Counted from the first letter of the stretch, positions 24,701 through 37,479 are shown. The stretch is DNA of 64,000 nucleotides from Varroa destructor (GCF_002443255.2 NW_019211455.1:58027164-58091163); one strand, 5' to 3'. Notes: generated by a model from the letters alone, not told the origin. Made by a program: numbers and translations.

Positions 24701-27700
24701 GAAGCCGTTCATTGTGCCAGTCTCCTGCCCGATGTATAAAAAGTGACATACGCGCCTTGGGATAGTCTAAAGCAAGGAACTTGGCAAGAAACTCGGCAAA
24801 GAATGGTGTTGCTTCTTCGATAAAAATGCCTACTGTCACTTTTGGTAACTGAAAAATGATGGGTAATAAATATTGCTCAGATCAGTCAGATCAGAACGAG
24901 ATTCGACAAGTGTGCTATGGCTTCATTAATTGTCTTTTTCAACATGGCTCTATGTTTAGGGGCTAATGTGGCCGAATCTATACTTAGGTAAGGTATATTT
25001 TGCCAGAAATTATTTTTTAAACTATGAAGGATACGCTACGAAGGGGAACGATGATATTGAACATTTCTAAAATGCAAAACGTGCGCTCTGCTTAAGCAAC
25101 GCCGATTATCTATATTTTATTTTCTTTTTTTCACACCGGTCGCCTAGGATGCCATTATCCATATGGGCACCCACGCGGGTGAAGCAGTTGTGTATCTGTA
25201 GTATATGTCTTTGAGTCTTTTTTTTTTTTTTAATTTGAATTTGACGGTCAAAGCACCTCAACAAAAAAAGATTGACGGGAAGTTATGAGATACGAAACGC
25301 GGCTGATCTCGAACTACAGTGATTGCAACAATTCTACGGTATTTGCATTTCGTATATGAATCAATTCATACATAAATTGTATGAATCAAACCTTTTCTTG
25401 ATCATCGCTAAGTTCGCGTCTGTCGCTGCAAACCAGGCATCCTTCTCCGTTTTTCCAAGCTCCTGCCACGTAATTTGCTAAGGAGTTCAATGCTACCTAA
25501 AACCGCACTCAGAGAAAGCGAACATACAACAAGTATTTATGGGCCACACTTTTTTATCCCAATACTATATCATAATTAAACTTATCCATTAGAATAACAA
25601 TGTAAAATTCAAAACCTACATATATATGTGTGTGTGTGTGTGTGTGTTAGGTGGTTCAATGTGCAATGTAAAAAAATACTAATAAGATGACGCTATTCCC
25701 TAATAGCGCTACGTTTCGCGCTAGTTTTGTTCCTATTCGAAAGGAGCTTGTGGTCTTTGAAATTTCTCATGTCGTTCAGTCGAATATCGTCACTCGAGCT
25801 TTTAACGGACGAGTTGTAGTGAATCATAGATATTTGAGCGGTTTGAGCCTGGAACTACGGCGACAGAGAAAGCTTGCTCGATAGATAGAGCTTCTATCCG
25901 GGTTTTAGTACTAGAAACGCCGTGATCTGTCTGTTTGACAAATCTCCGGGAAAAATTCGAATTGGATAATGAGTCTCACGAAAGACTTCCTGCGAGGGTG
26001 ACTAATGTAGTGTTACTAGCTGTGGTGCAGGCCGACCTATCTCAAACTGTCAAACAGGTAGTAGTTCTCAAATTTGGTGAATGTGGCAGTACCATACTCG
26101 TTTACCTGCTCGAATAAATGGAATTAAAACAAAATTGATTAATGGGTCCCGCTTGATTGGAAAAAGGATCAAAAACAGACGTGGAGACACTTGCCTCTCT
26201 GATCCCACGTTACAATAGTGAACTTCCATTGAATCGGGACTTGTGGTCCAAAATCGATTCTCTGTCATATAATCGCAGACGGTCACATCAGTTAGTGGAT
26301 TCAACTGAACCGGCGGGACATAACCCTAAAGCAAATGTACAGTTACAAAAGTTTTTGGTGTTTGTTTAGTGTTTTAATGCAGACGCTGAAATGTCTTGAC
26401 AACAAACGGAGAAGATGACGAAAAGACTCCGCAAGATGCAGCTAATATTAGCGAACAGAAATAGACCATTTTTATCACACGATAACGCTCGATCTCACAC
26501 CGCAAAAAGTTATAGTTAGACTACCTCTGTTATCCACGATACCCGTTAGACATTGCTCCCCCAGATGATGTTTTTTTTCAAACTCTCGAATCCCTGAATA
26601 CGAAAATTATTTAAATTTCATTATGACTATGTCGAAATTTAATGAATAGACTTTCAAACCCCAGACTTCTACGGAAATTGAATAAAAATAAATTACCATT
26701 GATTAGAAATAGATCATGCATAATAATGGTAGATAGTTCGATTAAAAATAAAAAAAAACTACGGCTGTAAAAAAAGTTCGAAGTTGTTGAGCCCCCGATG
26801 TCTCGTTACATACTAAACAATGAAATTGTGGATGATTGATTGATTGATCGATCGATCTATGTATACACTCTATATATATATAGACACTCCACATTTATTC
26901 AAGGGATTAAGGGGATCAAAAATTCTGAAAGCTTTCCGAAGAAAAAAACACTAATAAGGATGGGCGAATCCTAGAATTTCTGTGATAACATTTTCCACAA
27001 TTATTATCCGGGTACATCTCCATATATTTCATAAAGCTATTTTAAATTCGAGTGCTAAATTACTACGTAAGTGAAGGTCACAATCCTTGGTTACCTTTGA
27101 TGCTCCATTTCCGTGAATCACAATAGGGTATGTTCCGTAGGCGTTATTCCTTACTTTTGGATAGTCTCCATCATAAGTTAGGTTCACATCGCCCACTGCT
27201 CCATTGAGATTCTGGAAAATGTGTGCCCGACTGTCCAGACGAATATTTAGCGACTCCTACAAACGTTAGAGACAATTCATTGGTTCATACATGTATACAT
27301 ACGTGACAAATTACGTTTTGGTTCAACAGTCACTAAAAATAGACAGCTGGGTAGGAGCGGTGTTATTGCACATTTTGCCTATTTGTCTATGTACAATAAA
27401 ATTGAGCTTCCCGCGTTTAAATGACAGCAGTAATAATAATAATAATTAAGTTATTATTATTTCACAGTTATTAGTTCATTTCTCTTTTTTTTTTTCATTT
27501 GAGGAAGTTCTAATCTATGAAAAAGCGTTTATTTACCCACTTAGGGTCTTTCAGTAGCCCTAAGTTCATTCAAGTGAACATTACAACTACTGTAAACACC
27601 ACCGCTAAATACATATCAAATAAAGCTAGTAAACCCTTGAACTCTGGAAGCTCCTAGAAATGTGCTCTATTGTCCGTCACACATTCTCAGCATTGTTCTA

Positions 27701-30220
27701 TCAAACTACAGCCGCTTTTGCTTGCACTCAATCAAAGAAATACTTAACCGTTTAGACAGATGAAAACGTTTATACGCCAATACTTCAAAAACGTGGATAC
27801 CGTCTCCTGGAGACACGGTTTTATAAATTTATTGAAACAACTCAGAAAAATGCTTTTGGGTAATCATTGTCAAAGACTCATAAAAAGCTAGCTCTGACAT
27901 CTGAATTTCAGATGTTACTATTATTGAACTTCATCGACAAATGCGTCCGTACAGGGACGTGTAGATATCGACAGTGTGGCAGTTTTGAAACAAATATCGG
28001 ATTAACAATGCTCCGCTTACGCCATAGCTCTGAACGACACAAATTTAAATAAAGCACTTATACGTTAGCCTGAAGTCCAGGTAGAACGACTGTGTTATAC
28101 AAACAGGTTTAGTAGAATCAGCCTACTCGTATTCGCGGGTCGAGATAAATCTTAGTGTAGAATAGCTGATCATCATCCTCGTCCTTGATCAACGTATGAG
28201 TAACAAATTTGTAGATTTCCGGCGCGTAGCCAATAAATCCACCTGGAACACTCAATAAATTTAGTTTGTTTCCATGCAGACTCTATGCTAGGACAGATTC
28301 TCATAAGGTCAATCGTGTTCTAAAAAATGTTTTCTTTTACTAACATGAGTATTAATTGACTTCTTCACTTTGGAAGGGTAGATAGTATTGCGCAGACCTG
28401 AATTGAGGTACTTTTTGCCTTCGGCCTCTGGATACTGTTTACTGAGAGAGGCGTCAGGCCAACAGAATCCCTCCGCAGAAAAAACTGCCCCAGCGGCGAA
28501 CTCCGAAAACCTCGATAATATTTCCGTTGCACTTCCCGTGAAGATTACGTCATAGCTATCAACGAACATAATCACCAAATCGGTCCGATCTGAAGAACAT
28601 AATTGTTAACTAGTTGCTATCATTTCAAAGCCACAATCAAACAAGTGCTTGATACGCGATATAAATATTACAGTAACGTAGTACTCTATGTATAGACTAC
28701 CAAGGTAAACATCTACTTCGTTTTTGGGACACACACGAGTACGATACGAAGATGTTCTTTCTAAGTATGTATAATTTACGGTCAAATCGTTGAAAACACC
28801 TGTTTTTCGTCACTGCACCTATTTTAAGTGACGTAAAACTACTATATACTAACATAATAAGCTAGCTAAGCTTAAGCTGTTACGTGGCGGGATTAGTTCA
28901 GGTTCAATTTCGCCGTTTTGAAGTTACCATGTGTCCTATGTATGGGTTGGGTCGGATAAAAGAATCTAAAAATACATGAATGAGTCCTTTAAACAAAGGG
29001 TTTCTTCACAGTGGCAATTATGATAAGATAAAACAGGTGTGCTGCAGATTTTTGTGCGCCATTCGCGATGCTCACCTCTATATTTTTCCATTGCTTTTCG
29101 AAGAAGATTAACCTTATGGCCACCCCCTGGTGCCCTTAAAACATCTCCACCCCTCCATTCTTCGTCCATGCCGAGTGTCTCTACTTTGAGGCCTTCTCGA
29201 TGCGCCGATGCCAAAAAACGATCATACCCTTCCGTTCGCTCCGTAGCGACCGTTATCACGATCAAGCTCACTAAAAATATTGTATCAATCTTAGAACACC
29301 CTAATACCGTCACATCTTCATCTACTTCATCTAAAAAAAATTTTCATATTTTTTAGCAAAAATGTTCAATTGAGCATTCTGCATCTGAACTACCCGCGCG
29401 AGAACAAAAAAATACCTACTCATCAATCATTAACAGTGCCATCCAACAAACTTAGCGAATTCTAAAAAATCTGTCAACTGAGATAGCTCAGATACTGGCC
29501 GGCATCAGCGATCGACACACTGAAGCACATATCTAAATAAGATAGCCCGTTGTTTTATTGGAAACCTATTGCTTAAGTCAGAAGTTTTCTCAGGTTTCAC
29601 CAGCATACTTCATAGGTCTACGGAATTAGGTCTAACTGCTTCTATATTAATAGGGCAATAAAAAACGTTTCGTGGTCCGGATTCCGGACGGTCTTACCAT
29701 AGATCCTTATTCATTATTTTACGTTCAAGGTTAAATTCACTGAGGCACTTGTCGAGAAAGCTCCGTGCGAGTTCTTGCTATATCGTTTGCAGCTAACCTA
29801 TGAGCATATGTGAATCTAACGTCCTCTGAACAAAATCCATAAAATCCACGTTCAGAAGATATGCCGAACTTACCATTTTCATTATCGCTGTACTTTTTGT
29901 TGGCGCCCAAAATAGAACACGACCTGTCAGCATCGCAGTGATCTGAAGAGGCACATATTCAGCAAAGCAGCATATATTATATCACTTTATTATGAAATAC
30001 CCAGTCGATGCCTTCATGGACTAGTTGACGTATAGAAAATAAAACTTCTTTATTGCACACCAGGTCTGTACACACGCATCTATGTATCATAATATTCGTT
30101 TCGTTCAAACAAACGCTTCATTGCATTTGCTTCGTTGTCAATTTACCCCCACATCAATAGTTGCTCATAAAATTAACTTCAAAATACAGAATAGACATTC
30201 GTCTATATTATATTATTATA

Positions 30221-30252
<32 letters not shown>

Positions 30253-32153
30253 ATATTATATATATTATATATATATATTATATATATTAGGTGATAATAC
30301 GTTGACATAAAGCAGAGCTATTGAAAAGCCATAGGACATAAGGGTCTTTGAGCTATCCGGTATTCTGTTCTTTTATGATGGGAAAGCATCCGGAATCGAA
30401 ATTCCTTTCTTAGTCTTCCTCTACCGATGCTTGTCAATAACCATATGGGATCAAGCGTCGATAACATCTTCCATATGCTGTTAGCCCTAGGGCTCTAGGG
30501 TATTTTCACAAATGTGTGGGCGGAGATATTATCTTGCCGTGATTATTTTTCTGTTTCACCATCCATTGGCGTACCAGTACGCTTGGCTAACGTCAGGCGT
30601 ATTTTCTCTAGATTTATATAGCGCCATCGACTTCGACTTCGTCATTTACTTTTCTCAGGAAGTGCTTTCCCCACTCTTGTAACTCGTGATTATCGAAACT
30701 AGGATTCGCCGAGCCTGATGAATTCGGTCTAGCGTTTGAATGCGACTGACATATCGCGAAAACAGCGGACATTGTATCATCAGCATCGTTACGCTCGCAG
30801 TTTACTATCTGCTCTGGTTTAGGGACAGGGGATGATAGTTTAGTCTGCGTCGCTGCATAACCATATGTAAAAAAACACAACTCAGAGTATACTGACATGG
30901 TCAGCTCTCGTTTCAGCCGGAGTGTCCGTCTGTGCTACATCTTTCCACTGCTCAAGTATGTTTACACCAGGAAATAGCGAACGTGTTCCCGCCCGGGAAT
31001 TCATATAAAATGTGAAGAAAAAAAAAAACTTATATCAAGGTCAAACGGAGAAGTGAGTGGTTAAGTGGGCACAATTATACTCTACGGCGGAGCCCTAAAT
31101 CCCACAGCCAGATTGTGTCGTCCATTCGAAAAGAAAGACATTTTAGAAAAGAAACGGTCTTTGTTTTGGTAGGCCTTACTGGGTAGCCTGTCGATTACTT
31201 CGTCGGTGCAGCTGTAGGCCGAACACGTACGAAATACAGAAAGGAATGTCCAGTGTATTATCCTTCTGATAGAAATAGTACAGACATGACATATTCTTGA
31301 TTGCCGCGTGAACTAGGGCAATTTCGGTAATTCTAATTGTTGAGATGCGTCAAACATAATTCTTAACCCCCACTTTCGACCCATGCCACCCTCAGAGCGA
31401 TTAAACAAGGCTAAATTCGATTAAACTTTCTTTCTATACAGAAAACTGATCTTCACGACAATGAAGTTAGCTTATAATAACTTGGTGCGTTTGTGAGACA
31501 CACAAACCGTGAGGATCCTCAAGAGTACTTTGATAGTTTTCGAACTTTAGACTATTTCATTTGTTATGCACGACGTTGTCATTTGTCCGTAGCGTGTGCT
31601 CGAAAAGTAGAGTTTCTCTTAAATTGCATATATAGAAATGCAATCAGATAGTATCATTAGCAAATATTATACAAAAGTAATATTGTTTCTGTGTTAAATT
31701 GGAATGTTAGTTTCGTCAAAGTTCGGTCACAGTTCACAAAATGGCCATACGACGTTTCTAATTTTAATTGTACATTGAATCGTTTTGGCAAGATGAGAGC
31801 AGATCCATTCCTTTGGACGGATAACAGTCGCCGAGATGTACGATGAGGGGTATGCTCCCGTTTTTTGTTACAGGCTAGAAGACAACTCTGTCCTACGAGA
31901 TAAAGCCACTGTCCTCGCTAGACACTAAGCTGTTTCTAACTTTTCCTACTGAAAGTCACCATTCGTTCGACGTAATAAAGGCCTTCGACGATTGGACTAG
32001 TTAGTTTAACACAATAGTGATTAGGTGTTAATGTTAGTATATGAAAGTCTTACCATTCTCCGTCCGAACGGTAGCTTTGACGGAAACCGCTAGAATCGTG
32101 AGACACGGTAGTAATATGAAAGATCCAGCCCAGAGAACTTTCCGAGAGAACAT
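20693..32153 (-). CDS. PLOD: Procollagen-lysine,2-oxoglutarate 5-dioxygenase (lysyl hydroxylase/glycosyltransferase)
   Basis: ER-lumen enzyme that hydroxylates collagen lysines and, in LH3-like members, glycosylates hydroxylysine. Exons: 32153-32054, 29942-29874, 29270-29076, 28589-28398, 28242-28127, 27256-27095, 25496-25392, 24848-24607, 24321-24249, 23763-23609, 23341-23209, 22257-22072, 21974-21870, 21513-21381, 21114-20949 and 20825-20693. All junctions are GT/AG with matching phases, totalling 754 residues. Residues 1-26 are a signal peptide (core [12 protein letters not shown]). The N-terminal glycosyltransferase domain keeps VDSYD (D132, D135). The accessory domain includes SNFWGAL and YYAR. 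The C-terminal dioxygenase domain has RPHHDAST (Fe ligands H683 and D685), LTHYHEG (third ligand about H733) and GTRYI (2-oxoglutarate arginine about R745), and ends FVDP as usual for the family. There is no KDEL-type tail, also usual. In the accessory domain the D-x-D-like position reads LDSLVHL. Invertebrates often have one PLOD, so which of PLOD1-3 it matches functionally is inferred. Confidence 0.97.
21701..21737. repeat. (AT)n microsatellite
   Basis: Alternating TA run inside the PLOD intron between the exons ending 21870 and starting 21513. Confidence 0.95.
25627..25646. repeat. (TG)n microsatellite beside the mariner end
   Basis: About ten TG units directly abutting the putative left end of the mariner relic. 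Confidence 0.9.
25647..26745 (+). mobile_element. Decayed mariner-family transposon inside a PLOD intron
   Basis: The element runs on the plus strand, opposite to PLOD, in the intron between exons 27256-27095 and 25496-25392. The left end begins TTAGGTGGTTCAATG, like a mariner terminal repeat. Across several frames one can follow the transposase in order: a helix-turn-helix part ([10 protein letters not shown], about 25775-25830), a second DNA-binding part ([15 protein letters not shown], about 26015), a linker ([16 protein letters not shown], about 26265), the catalytic HDNARSH motif (about 26479-26500) and a C-terminal NNGR-x-FD (about 26723). Multiple stops and frameshifts separate them, and the first catalytic aspartate region is degraded. 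No matching right terminal repeat was found, so the right border is approximate. It cannot encode a working transposase. Confidence 0.85.
29874..29942 (-). CDS. PLOD: Symmetric 69-base cassette exon of PLOD
   Basis: The exon lies between a TCTTCAG acceptor and a GTAAGT donor and is phase 1 on both sides, so including or skipping it keeps the frame. It adds 23 residues with two cysteines (HCDADRSC) just after the signal peptide, before the conserved glycosyltransferase start ([13 protein letters not shown]). The exon before it could join directly to the exon after it. PLODs elsewhere usually start their conserved domain soon after the signal peptide, so this insert may be lineage-specific or alternatively spliced. 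Confidence 0.7.
30211..30290. repeat. TTA/TA-rich simple repeat
   Basis: (ATT)n followed by imperfect (TA)n with ATTA interruptions, in a PLOD 5' intron. Confidence 0.9.
30614..30852 (-). CDS. Possible alternative terminal exon in the first PLOD intron
   Basis: An acceptor (ATGCAG) opens a phase 1 frame of 78 codons ending in TAA at 30614. Its start phase fits the donor of PLOD exon 1 (ends phase 1 at 32054) and that of the signal-peptide exon at 33787-33733. The encoded tail is hydrophilic with two cysteines (VNCERND, FAICQS) and an acidic end ([10 protein letters not shown]). No in-frame donor of the right phase with a good consensus was seen, so it would terminate a short secreted product rather than act as a cassette. 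It may equally be a chance frame. Confidence 0.3.
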
Positions 32154-33732
32154 ATTTTGGAGAGCAATAGTTTAACTTGGCGCTTTAAAGTGAACTTCCC
32201 AGTAAAATGTTTCGCTGCTTCGGTCTGGATGCCCACTATTTTCACCGGGGTAGGTCCGCGAGAGGCGCTCCACTGCGCTAACGGGTCACAGGGGGCCGCC
32301 ATCTTGCTTCGAAGCGTGTGTTGCTACAACTATCGATAGAAGGAAAGGACCGAATCACGGGAAAGGGCAGACGAGAGCATCTATTCATATCGAAAAAGTC
32401 GTTTCAATCAGCGAAAATATATTTATTTTAGGCTTTCGTTACGATAGACTATTCATTTTCCTTATAATCGTATAGTGGGACAAACAGTCAGGACGAAACC
32501 TATACCAGTTCATTACTCAGAACCACCTTAGCCCAGCAAAAATGAAAATATCTCTCTTATGACCTGTGGCTACATATTATGCCCACGTAGACATTTTTCA
32601 TCTGAATAAAATTATGCCATAATATAGTCGTAACATACACTTGACTAAAGAACCCAAGATCAAATCGAAACACCGCAAAGATAGATCTAAAAGTTTCTCA
32701 GCCTATATATAAAGAGCGGTAATTCTTAATAAAATTCAACTAAAGTTTAAACAAGCTTTAGAATTCGTTTACAATTTTTTACTTTCAATCTCTATAGTAT
32801 ATATTAATATCCTGCTATTTGATGTAATATATACATATGTTCTTGACAACGATTGTCCGCTGCGTCAGTTTCCTTTAACAACGTTAGCTGACGGTGCCTA
32901 CGTCGTAAGGCCGTTTCGCACGTTATCAGGTCAAGATCTAAGAGACTTTAGTTGAATTACGAAAATATTGAACATAGTTAAATGTACATATTTATTTCGA
33001 AATCGATCTCGAAAATGAGGTAAGCAAGATGCATTTTAAAAAAAAATGTAAACTTTTCTTTCACATATATACATTTTAAAATAAACTGTGTGGCTATTTA
33101 ACATCATCTTAGGCCTTTTGTCGTTGTCCATCAGTTTAGGTTATTCGCTTACACATTCTGGGGATAAACGGTCGGACCATCGTTATTTTCTCAGCTGTCA
33201 ACGCACACGTTGTTTTTTTTTTTTATAATTGCATTTATAACAGACATTTTTATAGTTGCTAAAACAAGTTCTGGTCGCTATCGCACGCCTGTCCTATCTA
33301 TATACTCAATATTTATTTCCAATAACGAGTTTTTGGCCAATGACGAATGTTGTTCTAACCCATTTCCTGTCCTAGATACTCAATGCAATTACTGAAGTGT
33401 ACTTGTAAGTCATCTTTCATAGGTGTTAGCGCCGATCGGATTTGTCTAGTATTTTTTTATTCAGGTCGGCGTTTTTATCAAAACGTAACAGCAAAATTCC
33501 ACCACAGCATAACCGGTCGAAAAGTTTTAGTCCGCTTGAACAAAAATCGACTTTGATTATCTAGATTCTGCTTACAATGACCTGATTTTCGCTCTTCTTT
33601 TTACCAATCATAGAACGCATCCTTATAGCATCGCTGCTTTATAGAAGAAAACCTAAGTTGTTTTTGCTAACGTAGAGTCGACGTTAATTTGTCCATATAA
33701 AAGCTTTCTAGGTGCTTCAAAATTCAACTTAC

Positions 33733-33787
33733 GTACATAGAATTGGCTACATGCTATTAGCACAATAAGCTGCATATAGAACAGCAT
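33733..33787 (-). CDS. Possible alternative signal-peptide first exon
   Basis: ATG 33787 starts an 18-codon frame with a classic signal-peptide profile (MLFYMQLIVLIACSQFYV) that ends in phase 1 at a perfect GTAAGT donor. It lies 1.6 kb upstream of PLOD exon 1 on the same strand, and its phase matches every downstream 5' PLOD exon as well as the 30852-30614 exon. It could be an alternative PLOD start or the first exon of a nested small secreted gene. Confidence 0.35.
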
Positions 33788-35456
33788 ATTTTATACTAGG
33801 CTTGCAATCAGTACCATGAAACTTTGAAAATCTGTACTGTTCAGCCCGAGGGCTGTATTAGGACGTCTTCTATTCTATAAATTAGTCTTTTTCTCCTATT
33901 TATATATTTTGCTTTTTAAACCTATAGTCATTTTTGAAGTCGTTCGTTTACGTCTTAACGAAGCACCCAGGCTCAAAGACGTTTCATTCCTTAGCAATGT
34001 GCAGTATCGAAGCCGGTCCGCTAAAGTAATAAACTCTCGGTTATTGTATTATCTCCAATAGCCACATGTACTTCTCTAAGCGCCGAGTTTGTTTCATTTG
34101 TTATGCTGCCTTTCGAATTCCGACAATATGCACTTTAACTTCGGCCCGTACTAAAAACGTCCCAGATCCAGCTCACAACCCTCCGTGCAGGCTCAGCTTC
34201 GTACACGCACTGTGAATTGAGCAGCTGTTCATCCGTCGTTTGTATTCACGAGCAACGCCATCTGGAATATTATTGGCCAGCACATTCTAATCTCTAGTGC
34301 GACCTTTTAACATGAAGCTAGATTGGTCGTACCTTCAGGACAAGTGACTTTCGCCGCTTCTGGTGCGTGTTCCTTTATCTGTGGATAAGAAAGAATGAAG
34401 GTAAGCAGTCATCCAACCAGCACTAGACAAACCGAACCGCGCGGCTACGCTTATACAAAGCGAAGCCGACAAGCCAAATGCCACCGAATACTGCTGTGTT
34501 ATTGCTTTGAGGCAATCAGATCTGTCACATCAAAGCTACATGAGACAAGCACACGGACGTAGATAAATCCAGAAGCCATGTACAATACTGTATACTGATT
34601 GGGTGCCCCTAGGGAACGTAGTGTCTTCTTTTATCTAATAACCCGAATCGCCGTATGCAATAATAAGATCGATGACTGAAAAAAAGATTGGGAATAGAAG
34701 CGATGCAGTTAGGATGGCGCAACGGAAAACAGAAATGACTGGTCAGGCCATATACATGTCATGGGCTTATGGATGACTCATTGGATGTATATACGTCTCG
34801 CATCGCAGGCACGCATCAGGACATATGGCATAGACGAGCAAAGCAAAGAGGCGAATGAAGATCAAGAAACCCGGCACGACCTCTTTACTGCTCGCGCCAG
34901 ACGGTAGATTTTGTCACCGATTCGAATGGCACGTTGCCGTCATTGGAACGGCCGTACGTGCGAGACCAGCGAATCGGAAGTTGGCTTGAGCGAAAAATCC
35001 CTATCACCTAAAGACTTCCTGCGACAGCTATTTACATTCTGTGTCGGCCGACACTATCAATAATGAATCCCGTAGGCTGGCAGTAAATTAAGCAAGGAGC
35101 AGGTATTGTGTGGATTTTATAAAAGACTGCTTGAAACTAAGTTTGTCAAAGAGGCCGAAATAAAATTTTCTGAAATATTAACAACCATAAAAAAACTAAA
35201 TACTTGAATATATGCCTTAACGTAAAAGTCATATTCTGTCTAACGAATAGCCGAGTGTTTATTCCAGAAAAAAACAATTACGGTACTGCGTTCATTGTAG
35301 GGCATTGTAGATACATAGAGAAGATAATTATATGTTACGGTACACTGTATAATCATTGTTTCTTGTATGATTACCTAATTGGTGAATCTTGTTTTTTTTT
35401 CTAAATCAGTGTTTGTTTTTTTTTAATAACATGCGATGTTTTTGTGTGCAAATTTA

Positions 35457-35461
35457 TATAT

Positions 35462-35514
<53 letters not shown>
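35457..35514. repeat. (AT)n microsatellite
   Basis: The longest AT dinucleotide run of the window, over 50 bases. Confidence 0.95.
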
Positions 35515-35516
<2 letters not shown>

Positions 35517-36235
35517 GTATACGTACAATACGAGTAATAACTGCAGAAAAATTGAGTGTTCGCTTGGCGTATTTTAACGCATTTCTGCCAACGAAATCCA
35601 GGGCTGCAAATTGTGCTTTCGTGCATGTACAGATGACAAACCGATTTATTGTGGAACAGAAAGAAGTTCAGTCGGGGATCCGCTCTTACTTAGAAGCAAA
35701 CTAATGTTCTTAAGAGCTTGCCAATTTCAAACAGAATGTTTTTTTGATGCAAGTGTTAATTACTATATAATGGAAGGCCTCTGACTTTTTCCGTGTACAC
35801 CGGTCTCGTATGGATACATGGCGTATGCATATTGGAAAACTGGAGTCCCTCATCTAAACGGGTTCTACGTGCGGTACGGCTGTTGTGCATCCTACTAAAC
35901 GACGGACTCCCAGCATGAAAAGGGGTGCGTCCAAGCTCACATACGAGCCTAGACTAGCACGTGTTTTCTATATTTAGTCGACAAACACGCCGCCTTCCAC
36001 ACCACAACCGGGACGAAGTCCTCGGTCTATTATATGCTGATGTATACCTAAAGCAGTAGGCCATATTGAATATAACAACAAGTCATCATATCATTACAAT
36101 ATTTACTTGTTGATGCACAAAGGCGGATTCCACTTTCACTTGGGGAGTTTTAAACAAATAATAGGATTCGACTGTCCAACGTTTTGGATCGTTAATGAAT
36201 CAAATTTCCACAATGATGTCAGTAATTCAAGTGAG

Positions 36236-36260
36236 ATTAATTAAATTAAATTAAATTAAC
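36236..36260. repeat. (ATTAA)n short tandem repeat
   Basis: About four to five units of ATTAA/AATTA. Confidence 0.85.
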
Positions 36261-36519
36261 ATAGTCTTTTAAATCAATTAGAACTCTCAACTTGTCGCCT
36301 TCTGAGTTTTAAGAAAAAATTTCTTTCTAGCAGAATTTATTCCCTCCATTTTTGTACCTAAGGCGGGTTGCTGATTGCAGAAAAATTTTACATAGATGTT
36401 TTCTAAACGTTTTCGAAAAATAATGTAGAGCATTATACCGCACCTACGTCACGAAGATCTTGAACTACGATGGATCCTTCTAAGACAATTACGTGGTCGC
36501 TGAGGTACCGGATCCGTAA

Positions 36520-36575
36520 AACGTCTATGTCACCGTTGCAAGGCGCGGAGCTCTTGCAACGGTGACATAGACGTT
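36520..36575. repeat. Perfect inverted repeat, 23-base arms, 10-base spacer
   Basis: Bases 36520-36542 (AACGTCTATGTCACCGTTGC followed by AAG) are exactly complementary to 36553-36575. The spacer is GCGCGGAGCT. An open minus-strand frame (36645-36433) reads through it, so if transcribed the RNA would hold a very stable hairpin. Perfect complementarity implies recent origin or selection. Confidence 0.97.
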
Positions 36576-37186
36576 GTAAAAGCATCGCTTGCCATGTAAA
36601 CACGTTTGTGCTGTTAGCGACAGATGTGTTTGTAGAAATGACCATCTAAGTATGTTTAGAAACGTCACTGATTCAAACTTACAGCCTACTACATTATACA
36701 CAGCAACGCCATCTGTATGTTCCCTTTTACGTTTCCGCCTCATCCGATACCTTTTAAGTTAATACCTAATCTTCGATACTATCTTATTTTAACGATCGTT
36801 TTGTATACTTTTATGTAAATACTCGTATATTTATCGTAATATTCTTATCACAAAGCTTCTAATCAGCAACGGTGCACATTATTAAGCATATATTTTACAA
36901 CGCGAATGAAAGTTTAAACTGTCTTGTGGCACCCTTACCTGAAACTTTATCTTCTGGCGATCCTTGGACGTGTTTGCCTCGCCAATGTGGGCTCTTCGTC
37001 CAATACCAAGATGGAAAGGTACCTATAATTCCTCTGTGAACACTAACTGGGAGAATCATTAACGTTACTCCAGCGAATCTGGCAATCCTGGTAATTCTAT
37101 ATGTTTCGGTCATTTGCATGTACAAAAATATCATATAATTTCTCCAATAGCCAGTTATAAACGCATTTGAGGTAGCTTAAATAGCT

Positions 37187-37296
37187 TCAGAAGTACCGTT
37201 TGCTTAACTTGATTATACTAAACATCAAAAGCTGGGAATGGGACTTCCAGGATGGGACACTCTTGTACAAGGTGATGGTCCCACGGTGTGCCTCGC
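37187..37296 (-). CDS. Candidate exon: end of an Ig-like domain
   Basis: After a TTTCAG acceptor the minus strand reads, in phase 1, GEAHRGTITLYKSVPSW. This follows naturally from the exon 40513-40448, whose last residues are YSCLRTDDA: together they look like strands F and G of an immunoglobulin-like domain (Y-x-C ... D-A-G ... I-T-L-Y). The frame reaches a stop at 37187; whether it ends there or splices out earlier is unclear. Low confidence as a gene part, because the other exons are not secured. Confidence 0.3.
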
Positions 37297-37479
37297 CTGA
37301 AATTACAATGATACTCTGAAAATACAGGAAATTTTCGAAAAGTCTAGGAGAGGGGTTCAGATCCTGCAACGAATATAAAAGGATAGTTTCTCAGCGCTAC
37401 CGAGGAGGAAAAGGCCAAGACAGCCCGCAAGGAAAATTCTCGTCAGCGTAAAAACGCATATCATCGCACATTTGATGCG

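Larger units (their letters stand above)
32200..36400. other. Region upstream of PLOD, no assembled gene
   Basis: Contains the candidate exon at 33787-33733, a long (AT)n run at 35457-35514 and an (ATTAA)n run at 36236-36260. A minus-strand stretch 34384-34333 lies between a good TCCACAG acceptor and GTACGA donor and reads KEHAPEAAKVTCPEG, but no partner exon could be fixed. The 34.4-35.0 kb part is slightly GC-richer without a long frame. No promoter element is evident above PLOD exon 1. Confidence 0.4.

Noticed and set aside
32090..32302. 70-codon minus-strand frame over PLOD exon 1
   Set aside because: It is a shadow frame; the true reading frame there starts at ATG 32153 and gives the signal peptide that continues into PLOD.
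34333..34384. Short exon-like stretch with good splice sites upstream of PLOD
   Set aside because: Reads plausibly but could not be linked by phase to any secured exon, so it is only mentioned in the regional description.
36433..36645. Minus-strand frame through the 23-base palindrome (LSDHVIVLEGSIVVQDL)
   Set aside because: A superficial resemblance to ABC transporter or Ig segments was considered, but no Walker, signature or cysteine landmarks are present, and a hairpin inside a coding exon is unlikely.
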